A DNA stretch of 64,000 bases, from NCBI RefSeq assembly GCF_014837235.1, contig NZ_JACYFT010000002.1:952720-1016719 (forward strand). Direction: 5' to 3'. Origin of the DNA: Limnohabitans radicicola. GTDB taxonomy: Bacteria > Pseudomonadota > Gammaproteobacteria > Burkholderiales > Burkholderiaceae_C. A program made the translations under genes and the position numbers. Positions 1-8,834 of this stretch are shown here, piece after piece; position 1 is the first letter of the stretch; each line of letters starts with the position of its first letter. The notes under the pieces were generated by a model that ran no database searches, had not been told where the DNA came from, and saw only the letters and a program-made list of their open reading frames with translations.

Positions 1-5
1 ATATG

Positions 6-25
6 AAAAAACCGCCCGAAGGCGG
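6..25 (-). terminator. Rho-independent terminator after the head-completion genes
   Basis: Read on the minus strand, a 5-bp GC stem (CCGCC/GGCGG, 12-16 and 21-25) with a TTCG loop is followed by six T residues. It lies 24 bases past the stop of the DUF3168 gene, so it probably ends or attenuates the head-gene transcript before the tail genes left of the window. Confidence 0.7.
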
Positions 26-48
26 CACGTGAAAACCCAAGGTCTGGT

Positions 49-390
49 TCAGGTGGACCAGATGGAATAGTCCAGAGAGACCCTGTGCAATCGCACATCG
101 ATCTCGTAGAAATCCTGCTCGGAGAGTTGGACATTGGTGAACGCTGCACCCTGCATGGCCAGTCGCACACTGGCTGCGATCTGCTGCACGCTGGCGTATG
201 TCTTGCCGTAGGCATCGATCTGCACGCGGGTGTTTTGCAGGTCCGAAGGGCCAAGCAGGTTGTTGTTGGTGACGCTCACCACCCGCTGGTAGACGATGTA
301 GGGCGCGACAGCATCCTGCGCGGCCAGGTTCGGGTAGCTGCGGCCAGCGACCAGAGGTGCGAGCACAGCCTGCAATTGCTCCTGTATCAC
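49..390 (-). CDS. DUF3168 family tail-completion protein
   Basis: This 113-aa protein has the size and pattern of the DUF3168 phage family: a helical start, a central YIVYQRV strand, an alternating beta region (RVQIDAYGKTYASV) and a final LDYSIW segment. Members of this family are tail-terminator-like proteins that act where head and tail join. Its start overlaps the stop of the gp10-like gene (387-390, ATGA), indicating translational coupling within the head-to-tail block. The family call rests on pattern and position, not on a catalytic motif. Confidence 0.75.
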   Translation of the reverse strand: MIQEQLQAVLAPLVAGRSYPNLAAQDAVAPYIVYQRVVSVTNNNLLGPSDLQNTRVQIDAYGKTYASVQQIAASVRLAMQGAAFTNVQLSEQDFYEIDVRLHRVSLDYSIWST

Positions 391-872
391 CTTTTGGCTC
401 CACGCAATCCCGCTGCTTCTTCCGGGATGCGTTTGGCCAGGTACTGGGCAATGGCATCCACGGCGGCTTGTTTATTGGCCTCAAAGGCTGGGCGCAAGAA
501 AGGCCGCGCACTCATCTTTACGGTGCCAAATTCCACCCAGCGCCAGTAGTAGGCGTCCTGGGAACGGTTGCCCTTCTTGCCCTGGTTGCGGTAGCGCTTG
601 CCGCTGCGAACCCCGACGATGAAGGTCTGGCTGCTGACGGTCGAACGCTCGGGCACATGCTTGATCAGGATCGAGCGTTTGAGCGTGCCCGGCAGCGGAT
701 CACCGGGCGCCGGGGCCTGGGTAGAGACCGGCGCGCGGGCCTTGGCATCGTTGCGAATGATGGAGGCGCCCGCTGCTACGCTCTGGCGCAGGGCATTGCG
801 TGCAATGCGCACAGGCAGTTCCTTCAGGGCATCGGAGAGCTCACGCAGGCCTTTGACATGTTCGAGTTCCAT
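387..872 (-). CDS. HK97 gp10-like phage morphogenesis protein
   Basis: The 161-aa product begins with a helix (LRELSDALKELP) followed by ARNALRQSVAAGASIIRNDAKARAPVST, the pattern of the HK97-gp10 family, which acts in head-tail joining or neck assembly. The C-terminal part (YYWRWVEFGTVKMSARPFLRPA) is the conserved family tail. An AAGGAG-type ribosome site precedes the ATG at 872. It sits between the head-closure gene and the DUF3168 gene, the usual order in HK97-like siphoviruses. Confidence 0.85.
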   Translation of the reverse strand: MELEHVKGLRELSDALKELPVRIARNALRQSVAAGASIIRNDAKARAPVSTQAPAPGDPLPGTLKRSILIKHVPERSTVSSQTFIVGVRSGKRYRNQGKKGNRSQDAYYWRWVEFGTVKMSARPFLRPAFEANKQAAVDAIAQYLAKRIPEEAAGLRGAKR

Positions 873-876
873 GGCA

Positions 877-1230
877 TCAGCCTCCTTCGTTGGTGCCTTC
901 AGTGACCATCAGGTGGATCAGCACGTTGGCTTCGTCCTCGTTCATGCTGGCCAGGATGTTGAAGACGCGGGTCTTGTAGAGCGCCCGCATGCCCGCCACC
1001 GCACGCGTGTCGGTGAGCGATGGTTGGTAACGGATCGTGAGGCGATGGGTGACCTCGGAGGCCACCTTCTGCGCCAGCTCCAGCTCACGACCGGACAAAG
1101 GCTGGATCGCTGACCAGATGGTCTGCACATCCACCCAGCCGGCATTGACCTCGCCAAAGGAATCCTGTGCGGCGTTCCTGCGCTGCAAGGTCACTCGCCG
1201 ATTGAGTTCTCCGGTGCGCAGTCTGGTCAT
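877..1230 (-). CDS. Phage head closure (head-tail joining) protein
   Basis: The 117-aa protein starts with LRTGELNRRVTLQRRNAAQDSFGE, the hallmark of the SPP1 gp16-like head-tail joining family, whose members plug the portal after DNA packaging. The sequence then follows the family beta pattern (ELAQKVASEVTHRLTIRYQPSL and RVFNILASMNEDE). An AAGGAG ribosome site lies just before the ATG. It is four bases from the next gene and belongs to the head-completion operon. Confidence 0.88.
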   Translation of the reverse strand: MTRLRTGELNRRVTLQRRNAAQDSFGEVNAGWVDVQTIWSAIQPLSGRELELAQKVASEVTHRLTIRYQPSLTDTRAVAGMRALYKTRVFNILASMNEDEANVLIHLMVTEGTNEGG

Positions 1231-1243
1231 GTCACTGCTCCTT

Positions 1244-1867
1244 TCACACCGTCACCATCCTGTAGGGATCGAGCAGCCCATCAATGAAGGGCAGCGGATC
1301 GATCTTGCCGCGCGCCATTGCCGCCACTTCCTCGCGGTTTTGGTAGAGGCTGCCAATGCGCAGCAGCATCCAGCTCTTGAGACCCTCGGGCACGTTGGCT
1401 GCGCTGCCGTAGCCAGCATCAAAGGTCACCGAGACTGCCGCGATCTGCGGCAGCGGAATTGGCCAGATCTGACCGAACACGGGCGTGATGCGCGCAGGCT
1501 CGCAGGCCAGATCGGCGATGTAGTTGGCCGCTGGCATGGTTTGCGGGGTGCGGTTCATGTCCAGATAGTCGATCGAGACAATGGTCTGCACGGGTGCCTT
1601 GGGTATCAGGATCGCGTGCCCCGGCAGCGTGAACGGCCTGCCAGCAGGCACCCCCATCAGGGATGGCCCGGGAAAGCTGTCCAGGATGTACTTCCAGCGC
1701 GCCGTGACCAACTGCCGCCCCGTGATGGTCTCGGCCGCCAGCCTGGCTGAGCGGATGAGCGCCATGATGAGGGCGTCGTCATCGCTGAAATCCACCCGAA
1801 GATGGAGCCGGGCCTCGGCCAGAGACACCGGCTCCTCGGTGGGCGCCGTGACAAGCTGCAGCGGCAT
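1244..1867 (-). CDS. Gp6-like head-tail connector protein
   Basis: The 207-aa protein begins LQLVTAPTEEPVSLAEARLHLRVD with DDALIMALIRSARLAAETITGRQL soon after, the signature of the phage gp6-like head-tail connector family (phiE125 gp8 type). The protein forms a ring below the portal. The long C-terminal extension with PEGLKSWMLLRIGSLYQNREE fits the longer proteobacterial branch. It lies directly upstream of the head-closure gene, as expected. Confidence 0.85.
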   Translation of the reverse strand: MPLQLVTAPTEEPVSLAEARLHLRVDFSDDDALIMALIRSARLAAETITGRQLVTARWKYILDSFPGPSLMGVPAGRPFTLPGHAILIPKAPVQTIVSIDYLDMNRTPQTMPAANYIADLACEPARITPVFGQIWPIPLPQIAAVSVTFDAGYGSAANVPEGLKSWMLLRIGSLYQNREEVAAMARGKIDPLPFIDGLLDPYRMVTV

Positions 1868-1872
1868 GAGGC

Positions 1873-2127
1873 TCAGGCCTCAGTTGTGGTGGTTGCGGCT
1901 TCCTCAGCTGGAGGGACTGGAGATTCAGCCTTGGCAGCGCTCTTGACCTGGGCAGCCGCTTTGGCCTGCTTCAAGGTTTCGACCTGCACGAGCTGCGCAA
2001 ACCCTGCTTGCACCTGACTGGCCGTTTCATCGTCATACGGGTAGGTTTGACCCTGCGCGTACTTGATGAAACGGTTGCCGCTGCCATCGACTGCAAAGAA
2101 GTCCACCAGAAACTGGACAGCTTTCAT
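1873..2127 (-). CDS. Small hypothetical head-region protein
   Basis: This is an 84-aa protein of unknown function. The first half is a compact mixed region (FLVDFFAVDGSGNRFIKYAQGQTYPYDDE). The second half is alanine/lysine-rich and probably a flexible or coiled tail ending in four threonines. It sits between the capsid-associated gene and the connector gene, six bases from the latter, in the same operon. Proteins of this size are common at this position in HK97-like prophages, but I do not recognise a named family. Confidence 0.7.
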   Translation of the reverse strand: MKAVQFLVDFFAVDGSGNRFIKYAQGQTYPYDDETASQVQAGFAQLVQVETLKQAKAAAQVKSAAKAESPVPPAEEAATTTTEA

Positions 2128-2138
2128 GGCAGCGCTCC

Positions 2139-2588
2139 TCAGACGATCTGCGAGACCGCAGCCTGGTTGCTGGCGTCCGCACTGGCGTAGCGCGGGTTCA
2201 GGCCCATAAGCTGGGCGCAGGTCTGGCTGGCAGCCACGCCCACAGTCAGGCTCAGGCGCACATAGGCAAAGCCATTGGCCGTGTCCAGCTCAACCGGGCG
2301 CAGGTTGATGAGCGCCTGCTTGTTGGAGCCACCGCCCACCTGCGTGAGCTGGGTGATGGCCTTGCCAGCCACGTCCTTGGCCGAGGTGCCCGAGGCGTCC
2401 ACGGCCTGCTCGAACTTGGCATCCACCGTGCCATTGACCCCCAGATCCCCGGTCTGGATCAGCGCCATGAGGGTGTGGTGGCTGCCAGCCTGGACCCAGC
2501 CCGTGGTGACCGTGCCTGTTGCCTGGCTGGCCGGATCGATCGTGGCCAGAAGCGACAGCATCTCGCTGCCTTTTGCGTTTGGAAACAT
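2139..2588 (-). CDS. Capsid-associated hypothetical phage protein
   Basis: The open frame extends further upstream, but the ATG at 2588 (MFPNAKGSEMLSLL) is chosen because AGGAG precedes it at good spacing and the extension overlaps the capsid gene. The 149-aa product is rich in small and polar residues with no catalytic motif. It lies between the major capsid gene and the head-completion genes, where head decoration or auxiliary head proteins often sit. A decoration role is inference only. Confidence 0.75.
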   Translation of the reverse strand: MFPNAKGSEMLSLLATIDPASQATGTVTTGWVQAGSHHTLMALIQTGDLGVNGTVDAKFEQAVDASGTSAKDVAGKAITQLTQVGGGSNKQALINLRPVELDTANGFAYVRLSLTVGVAASQTCAQLMGLNPRYASADASNQAAVSQIV

Positions 2589-2632
2589 GAAGATTCTCCT
2601 GAGTGAAAGTAGTCGCATCGAACCGGGGCCGA

Positions 2633-3976
2633 TCAACGCGCGCCCAGTTGCACGAAGGGCGAGAGGGTCGTGCTGCCCTTGGCGGGCGTGATGGGCGCGG
2701 CAATCTTGGATTGACCGTCCATGCGGAAGGTGGTTCGGAAAGCTGTCAGGTCCGCATCGAAGTACAGGTGCATGGACGTTGCCGTCTGCATGCCGCCCGC
2801 CTTGGTGATGGTCTGGTAGTAGGACAGGTCGGCCAGCAGCACATCGCCTGCAGAGGAGAAGGTATTGGCGTGCTGGGACACGAACACCGGGCGACCCAGC
2901 AGCGTGCCGTAGGGCGAGGCCTGGATGCCACCCACGTTCAGACCCATTGGCAGGTAGATCGGGTAGTTGCCCAGCGTCAGCGTGAAGAGCGCCGGCAGCA
3001 CATCGTTGTTGACGATCCACACCGACTTGGCAAAGGAGCCCGGCGGCAGGCGCGAGATCATCTTGGCCAGGTTCTGTGCCATGAGCGTCTGCGCGGCTTG
3101 ACCCGATTCCTTGGCCACCGTGACGGTGGTGGCTGCGTTCATGCAACCCATCGGCACACCCGTGCCTGCACCAAAGAGGATCGACTCATTCGACTTCCAG
3201 CGGATGGAGGTGGCGATCTTGTCGGGCAGGTAGGTGGACAGGGCGTTGGTGTCGTCCAGCAACTCATCGGTCACCGGCACCAGGGCCATGAGCTTTTTAA
3301 GGCGCAGGGTGGACAGGCCCAGCACCGGCTTGGTGCTCACCGCAGGGGTGGCTTCACCTTGCCAGTAGGCCCGGATACCGTTGCTGCCCCAAGGCGTGGT
3401 CTCGTCCTTGGGGAACGCCATGGTGTTGCCGGTGATCTCGACGTTGTCGGTCAGCGGCAGCAGCGAGTCCTCGCCCAGCGAGAGCTGGAAGATTTCCTGC
3501 GAGAACTGGGGCGGCACCAGGAAACCACCGTCCTGGGCCGAGCCCTCGTTGCCAAAGCTGGCGGGCACTGTAGCGCCACGGCCAGAGCCCACCAGCAAAC
3601 GCTCATCAAGCGAGCTGCCGGGGTTTTGCGCCTGACGCACGGTCTTGAGGAATTCGCCCACGCTCTTGAAGCCGTGGCGGGGGTCGGACTCGATGTTCTC
3701 CGAGACGGTGATGACCGAGCTGGCGGCGCTGGCTACGCTGGGCATGCTCTGGGGGAGCTGCGCCACACGGGCCATCTGCGCCTCTTCGGCGATCAGGGCT
3801 GCCTCACGGTCGATGGCGGCCGAGGCGGCCTCGATCTTGGCCTTGAGGGCTTCGAAGGCGCTGAGCTCTTCATCGGTGATGTCGCGCTCCTCAGCAGCGG
3901 CAATGTCGGTCAGGGAACGGGCGTCCTTGACCAGGGCGGATTTGCGAGCCTGAAGCTCACGGAGTTGCTTACTCAT
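2633..3976 (-). CDS. HK97-family major capsid protein
   Basis: The 447-aa protein starts at the ATG at 3976, with GGAG upstream (MSKQLRELQARKSALVKDARSL). The first roughly 110 residues form a charged helical delta domain of scaffold type. The rest shows the HK97 fold pattern, including QDGGFLVPPQFSQEIFQL, LKKLMALVPVTDELLDD and the late GDVLLADLSYYQTI segment. The shell protein is probably matured by the S49 protease encoded upstream. A hairpin followed by T residues separates the two genes. Confidence 0.95.
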   Translation of the reverse strand: MSKQLRELQARKSALVKDARSLTDIAAAEERDITDEELSAFEALKAKIEAASAAIDREAALIAEEAQMARVAQLPQSMPSVASAASSVITVSENIESDPRHGFKSVGEFLKTVRQAQNPGSSLDERLLVGSGRGATVPASFGNEGSAQDGGFLVPPQFSQEIFQLSLGEDSLLPLTDNVEITGNTMAFPKDETTPWGSNGIRAYWQGEATPAVSTKPVLGLSTLRLKKLMALVPVTDELLDDTNALSTYLPDKIATSIRWKSNESILFGAGTGVPMGCMNAATTVTVAKESGQAAQTLMAQNLAKMISRLPPGSFAKSVWIVNNDVLPALFTLTLGNYPIYLPMGLNVGGIQASPYGTLLGRPVFVSQHANTFSSAGDVLLADLSYYQTITKAGGMQTATSMHLYFDADLTAFRTTFRMDGQSKIAAPITPAKGSTTLSPFVQLGAR

Positions 3977-3990
3977 TGGGATTTCTCCAA

Positions 3991-4025
3991 ATAAAAAGCC
4001 GCCCAGGCGAAATGCACAGGGCGGC
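3991..4025 (-). terminator. Terminator-like hairpin between protease and capsid genes
   Basis: On the minus strand GCCGCCC (4025-4019) can pair with GGGCGGC (4004-3998) across a 14-nt loop, followed directly by TTTTTAT. This is the layout of a Rho-independent terminator inside the structural operon, 15 bases before the capsid ATG. The loop is long, so partial read-through is likely. It could also act as a processing or stabilising hairpin at the 5' end of capsid mRNA. Confidence 0.5.
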
Positions 4026-4094
4026 GGTTGGGATACGACCAACGGGTCGCAGGCTGTTGCAGCCCTCAAAGGAGGACTGCTGAAACGGGTTGGA

Positions 4095-5021
4095 TCAGAT
4101 CAATGCCAGCGCGTCGCGGGCTTGGCGCAGGCGGGAGGCGCCACGCGGTGCGCTGGAGCGGACTTGCTTTTGCATCTGGGCGAGCACATCGTCGAAGGTG
4201 GCTATACCGTCCACCATCTTTTGCTCCAGGGCGGCGTCTGCACCGAGCACCCTGCCCTCGCCCATGCCCGAGCGCACGTCGTTGACCGACACGCCACGGC
4301 CTTTGGCCACGGCTTTGACGAAGGCGTTGTAGTAGTCGTCCACACGGGACTGCATGAAGCTCTGGGCCTCGGGGTCCAGCGGCACGTAGGGGTTGCCCTC
4401 GACCTTGAACTTGCCCGCCGAGATGAGGGTGGGCTTGACGCCCTCTTCTTCCAGGGCTTTGGAATAGTCAAAGTGCGCCTGCCACACGCCGATGGAGCCG
4501 ACCTCACCTCCGGGGGTGACGTAGAACTCGCTGGCCGAGCAGCCGATCCAGTAGGCGGCCGAAGCTGCCAGGCTGTTGGCCACCGCCACCACGGGCTTTT
4601 GGGCACGGGCTTTGACGATCTCGGTGGCCAACTCGGCAACGCCATACACGCTGCCACCGGGGCTGTCGATGTCGATCAGGATCTGCCCCACCGTGTCGTC
4701 CGCAAGCACCTGGCGCAAGGCAGCCGTGAACTGCTGGGTGCTGGTGCTGCCCGTCCCGGAGATGTCATCGACCATGTTGCCGCGCTGCGTTACCACCCCA
4801 TAAAGGGGAAGCACCGCAATGCCAGAGCCAGCATTGGCAGCGGCAAATTGTTTGCGTGTGCTGCGGACAAGGCGGTCCGAGTTGATCTGAAACAGGGTCT
4901 CGTCGCTGGGTTCTTGGCCGGCAGACCAGCGGCTCAGGACTCCCGCCATGGCTTGCATGCGCTCGGGCATCAGTGCCCATGGGGTGGTCAGAAACTCAGA
5001 AATCAGAAGTTGTTTGTTCAT
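4095..5021 (-). CDS. S49-family head maturation protease
   Basis: The 308-aa protein belongs to the SppA/S49 peptidase clan used by phages as prohead protease. Visible landmarks are ILIDIDSPGGSVYGV, ANSLAASAAYWIGCSA with the catalytic serine in LAASAAYW, and PGGEVGSIGVW; the lysine base probably lies in ISAGKFKVEGNPY. The start at 5021 is chosen because its ATG overlaps the portal stop (ATGA). Gene order portal-protease-capsid is standard, and the protease is expected to trim the capsid delta domain. Confidence 0.92.
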   Translation of the reverse strand: MNKQLLISEFLTTPWALMPERMQAMAGVLSRWSAGQEPSDETLFQINSDRLVRSTRKQFAAANAGSGIAVLPLYGVVTQRGNMVDDISGTGSTSTQQFTAALRQVLADDTVGQILIDIDSPGGSVYGVAELATEIVKARAQKPVVAVANSLAASAAYWIGCSASEFYVTPGGEVGSIGVWQAHFDYSKALEEEGVKPTLISAGKFKVEGNPYVPLDPEAQSFMQSRVDDYYNAFVKAVAKGRGVSVNDVRSGMGEGRVLGADAALEQKMVDGIATFDDVLAQMQKQVRSSAPRGASRLRQARDALALI

Positions 5022-6517
5022 TTGTTCATCCCAAGAGAAACAAGGGCGTCCGCCAGGGACGCCTCGTCGGTGAATGTGTTCATGTGGGTGGCCCACGCTT
5101 GCACGGTGGAGAAATCGATCCCCAGCGCCTGGGCAATCAATTCGATGTCGCCAGTGGCCAGACTGGTCTTCTTGCTCAGGCGCCGGGCCAGACGCTGGGC
5201 GTTGGACTCCACGATCATCCGCAGTCGCTGGCTCGTCTCGTGATCCTGGCGCGCGGGTTCTGGATCGCTGACGTCCTCAGGTTCAGGCGTGGTGTCTTGT
5301 GCTTCCTGTTCTTGCTCGGCCTCTTCGGCGTCCTCTTCTTCGACCATGTTCAATGGCCGCAGCGGTTGGTCCAGACCGGAGATCGGGTTGAGGTTTTCTG
5401 CGATGCGGGCCTCGTTGCGGGTGAGCCAGCCGTTTTGGATGCCGCTTTGGTAGTAGGCCGAGCGGCTGGCGGCGTCACCGCGCATCAGGTTGGCGAAGTC
5501 GAATTCGACTTCCAGTTCGTCACCGTCGAGCATCAAGTCGGCTTCGATCGATGCCTCCCAGCGCTCGGCCCAGGGCGTCATGGTGTGCATGACGAACTCC
5601 AAGCTCTGCTGCTCGATGTTGGAAAACGTTGCCCGGTCCAGGTCCGCGATCATGTGCGGCGGCACCCGAAACAGACGGGCAATGTCCGTGATTTGGAACT
5701 TTCGCAATTCCAGGAACTGGGCGTCCTTGTTCGTGACGCCCACTTCGTGGAACTTCATGCCGTTTTCCAGCACCAGCACCTTGCCCCGATTCGAGCCGGA
5801 TTGGGCGGACTGGTAGGACTCGCGAAACACCCGTTTGGCTTCCGGGTCCTTGAAGCTGCCGGGAAACTCGATCCAGCCGCCCGTGGGCTTGGCATCGTTG
5901 GAAAAGAACCGGGCGCCATAGTCCTGCGCGGCGAGCGCCATACCCAGACTCTCACGGGAGAGCTCGATTGGGCTCAGGCCCAGGATGCCGTCCGACGACA
6001 AACCCCGCAGGTGCCAGATCTCCCCTCGGGGAAACACCATCTCATTGCCGGCCTGGTTGCGCACCCGGTAGCGGTATTCACCATCCTTCAGGAGCTCGAC
6101 GCGCACCCTGTCCGGGTGAATCGGGATCAGCTCGGTGATCTCGCCCTTGCCGTTGGAGACGATCTGACAGAAGGCATTGCCACGCAAGGCCAGGTGCCCC
6201 TGCAGCATTTCGCGCCACTCGAACGGGTTTTGAAACCGGTTGGGCCTCTTGCCCAGCACCCGGTAGATCCAATGGTCCGTGACCCGGTCTTTACCGCCAT
6301 CGGGACGCGCGCGGTAGACCACCAGCGGCAGCGAGGCCATGGTTTCCGACAGGATGCGCACGCAGGCGTAGACGGCTGCCAGGCGCATCGCCGCATCGGG
6401 CGAGACCCGCACGCCGGAGACGCTGCGCACAGAGACCGGCTCAAAAAAGAAATCGCCCCATGGGGAGCGATCGTTGGTGGAGGCTTTGAACCGGTCAAAG
6501 AGATTGAAAATTCCCAT
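5018..6517 (-). CDS. HK97-family portal protein
   Basis: The 499-aa portal subunit forms the dodecameric DNA entry channel of the head. Family features are the start GIFNLFDRFKAS, AAMRLAAVYACVRILSETMASLPLVVY, FEWREMLQGHLALRGNAFCQIV and the IADLDRATFSNIEQQSLEFV region. The C-terminus is acidic (EEEDAEEAEQEQEAQD), which is common in portals. It ends in the protease start (ATGA overlap) and begins four bases after the terminase stop. Confidence 0.95.
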   Translation of the reverse strand: MGIFNLFDRFKASTNDRSPWGDFFFEPVSVRSVSGVRVSPDAAMRLAAVYACVRILSETMASLPLVVYRARPDGGKDRVTDHWIYRVLGKRPNRFQNPFEWREMLQGHLALRGNAFCQIVSNGKGEITELIPIHPDRVRVELLKDGEYRYRVRNQAGNEMVFPRGEIWHLRGLSSDGILGLSPIELSRESLGMALAAQDYGARFFSNDAKPTGGWIEFPGSFKDPEAKRVFRESYQSAQSGSNRGKVLVLENGMKFHEVGVTNKDAQFLELRKFQITDIARLFRVPPHMIADLDRATFSNIEQQSLEFVMHTMTPWAERWEASIEADLMLDGDELEVEFDFANLMRGDAASRSAYYQSGIQNGWLTRNEARIAENLNPISGLDQPLRPLNMVEEEDAEEAEQEQEAQDTTPEPEDVSDPEPARQDHETSQRLRMIVESNAQRLARRLSKKTSLATGDIELIAQALGIDFSTVQAWATHMNTFTDEASLADALVSLGMNK

Positions 6518-6521
6518 GTCT

Positions 6522-8234
6522 TCAGAGCAGCATCAGCTCATAGTCGGATCCCAGCTGCACCGAATCTCCCGGTTTGATCGCCCGTGACAGGGCCATGATC
6601 AGCGCCACGATGCCGTCTATCTTGTTTTCTGCTCGCTCCTTGCGTGGGTAGATGTTGTCCTTGGCGTCCAAGTGGGCCACCACGTTGCTCGCCATCCAGG
6701 TGAGCACCGGGTCGGTGTCATGCGCCAGCTTCTTTTGCAAGACCAAGGCTTCCAGCGTTTTCATGGGTTCGCTGAAGTTCAGCACCGTCGGACGCACCTC
6801 GATCATGGGCAGGCCCTCGGCCAGCATCCGGGTGGACAGCTGGGTGGCCTGAAACGGATCGAATGCCACGGCCTGGACGGCATAGCGCGACGCCGCATCC
6901 AGCAAATCGGCCTCGATCCAGCTGAAATCAATCACATTGCCGGGCGTCACCACCAGGCGCCCGGTGCGCATCCATCCCGCGTACTGGCTGTTGCCTGAGG
7001 CGTTGACGGTGTCTTCGGGCAAGTAGTAGCGGCCAAAGGCCACATAGGCGCCTGCCATTTCGGGATGCTGGAACACCAGCACCATGGCTGCGATGTCGGT
7101 TTTGCTGGCCAGGTCCAGGCCAATCCAGCAGGGCTGGCCCACAAAGGCGTCCAGATCCAGGCTCGCGTCGCCACAAGCCTCCCAAGCCCGCATGTCCATC
7201 CAGGCGGTGTCGGCGTTGACCCACTCATTAAGGTGCTTGGTCTTGAAGTTATTCACCGCACTAGGCAACTGCATGGCCTTGGCCTGCAGCGGTCCCAGGA
7301 TCTCGGGGCGCACCGAGATGCCCCAGTTGGGGTTAGCCTTGACCAGCGCCTCTTCCGAGCCCCAATCGTCACCATCGTCCAGGCCATAGATGATCCCGAA
7401 CTGGGTATCGTCTTCAAACACGCGTTCGAGCAACTTGGTCACGAAGGTGCGGACCTCGTAGCAAATGCCTGCCCGGTTGCTGCCAGCGGTGGTGATCACC
7501 CACAGCAAAGAGTTGTCACGTTTGCCGGTGCCTGTTTCCACCACGTCATAGACCGAGCGGGTCTTGTGGGCGTGGAGTTCATCGACGCACCCGAAATGGA
7601 TGTTCAAGCCGTCCAGCGTAGACCCCTCAGCCGACAGTGCCTCGAACTTGGAGCCCGACTGCAGCACATGCATGTTGTGGGCACCGACATTCACCGAGAA
7701 CCGGTTGCGAAACCCCGCACTGCGCCGAGCCATCGTCTGGGCATCCCCAAAAACGATCCGGGCCTGGTCACGCGTCGTGGCCAAGGAGTACACCTCTGCC
7801 CCACCTTCACGGTCGGCGGCCAGCATGTACAGCGCGACCGTCGAGGACAGGGTCGATTTGGCGTTGCCCCGCGGCACCTCGATGTAGGAGCGCCGAAACC
7901 GGCGCTTGCCGTCCGGTTTCACCCAGCCAAACACGGTGGTCAGAATGAACGCTTGCCAGGGCTCCAATGCAATGGGCTCCCCGGCAAGCGGACCCTTCAC
8001 ATGAGGCAGCCTTTCGATAAAAGCGCAGATGTTGTCGGCTGGGTAGAACTCGCGGCCAGTCTTGTCAGTCAGCTTCGGGTTGAAGCGGTACGGACTGTTC
8101 TTGCCCTTGAAGCGCTTGAGATCATCGAGCTGGCGCTGGCAGGCGAGTTGCACCCAGCGGCAGGCCAGGATTTCTCCGGCGACCACATGCTTGGCGTACT
8201 CATTGGCCATGGACACATACGGCGACTCAGCCAT
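6522..8234 (-). CDS. Terminase large subunit
   Basis: The 570-aa packaging motor has an N-terminal ATPase with YIEVPRGNAKSTLSS as the Walker A-like loop (near residue 118) and FGCVDELHAHK as the Walker B region. A C-terminal RNase H-like nuclease follows, with acidic residues in WIGLDLASKTDIAAMV and VAFDPFQATQL. It fits the terminase family that includes the HK97 enzyme. It is encoded directly after the small subunit and before the portal gene. Confidence 0.96.
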   Translation of the reverse strand: MAESPYVSMANEYAKHVVAGEILACRWVQLACQRQLDDLKRFKGKNSPYRFNPKLTDKTGREFYPADNICAFIERLPHVKGPLAGEPIALEPWQAFILTTVFGWVKPDGKRRFRRSYIEVPRGNAKSTLSSTVALYMLAADREGGAEVYSLATTRDQARIVFGDAQTMARRSAGFRNRFSVNVGAHNMHVLQSGSKFEALSAEGSTLDGLNIHFGCVDELHAHKTRSVYDVVETGTGKRDNSLLWVITTAGSNRAGICYEVRTFVTKLLERVFEDDTQFGIIYGLDDGDDWGSEEALVKANPNWGISVRPEILGPLQAKAMQLPSAVNNFKTKHLNEWVNADTAWMDMRAWEACGDASLDLDAFVGQPCWIGLDLASKTDIAAMVLVFQHPEMAGAYVAFGRYYLPEDTVNASGNSQYAGWMRTGRLVVTPGNVIDFSWIEADLLDAASRYAVQAVAFDPFQATQLSTRMLAEGLPMIEVRPTVLNFSEPMKTLEALVLQKKLAHDTDPVLTWMASNVVAHLDAKDNIYPRKERAENKIDGIVALIMALSRAIKPGDSVQLGSDYELMLL

Positions 8235-8240
8235 CCAGCC

Positions 8241-8708
8241 TCACCCGGCGATGTCCGCCCAAGGGTCATCTTCGGCCGAAGGTGTCTCAGCGGGCATCGA
8301 TACGCGCGAACGCGACGCGGGCGTGAACCCCATCTCAGTGGCCGCCTTGGTCATGATCTGCGCCTGCTTGTTGGCGATGGCCAGATAAGGCGACTGCATG
8401 GGCACCCCAGTATTGGGCGCAGGGACCAGGAGGCCGGTCTGCGTGATGCCTGTCTGCGCCTGCCGGTACAGATCTGCAGCGCACGCCCAAATCTCCAGCA
8501 CCGACATGTCCAGCCGCTTGAGCAGCTGGGGTGGCGCGCATTCCAGGGCGTAGCGCCAGGCCGACTTGGCACCCTCGGTCATGTAATCAGGTGGCTCCAC
8601 CAAATCCCCTTCGGGCTTGGGTTCGCGCAAGTTCACCCTGCAGTTTTGCAGCGTGCCCTTGATCTTCTTGACCTGTGTGGGCAGCGGTTTTCTGCCAGCC
8701 ATACGCAT
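8241..8708 (-). CDS. P27-family terminase small subunit
   Basis: The 155-aa protein starts MRMAGRKPLPTQVKKIKGTLQ, close to the GRKPxPT...GT opening of P27-type small terminases, which recognise the packaging site and load the large subunit. The middle (MTEGAKSAWRYALECAPPQLLKRLDMSVLEIWACAADLY) matches the helical core of that family. An alternative ATG at 8702 would give a start closer to the typical MAGRKP form. No strong ribosome site decides between them. Seven bases separate it from the large subunit gene. Confidence 0.9.
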   Translation of the reverse strand: MRMAGRKPLPTQVKKIKGTLQNCRVNLREPKPEGDLVEPPDYMTEGAKSAWRYALECAPPQLLKRLDMSVLEIWACAADLYRQAQTGITQTGLLVPAPNTGVPMQSPYLAIANKQAQIMTKAATEMGFTPASRSRVSMPAETPSAEDDPWADIAG

Positions 8709-8834
8709 CCCGTTTCTGGGGAAGCCCCCCTAGGTTCAATTTGCATTCGGAAAAATTTAGGCAAGCGCACGCATTTGGTGCATAAATGCCCAGAGATTTG
8801 ACCCCCCTACCCCCTTGGGCGCAGGTGTGGCCGG

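Noticed and set aside
2589..3146. N-terminal extension of the capsid-associated protein frame
   Set aside because: The extension overlaps the capsid gene entirely and reads as Arg/His/Gly-rich noise. The ATG at 2588 has a proper ribosome site.
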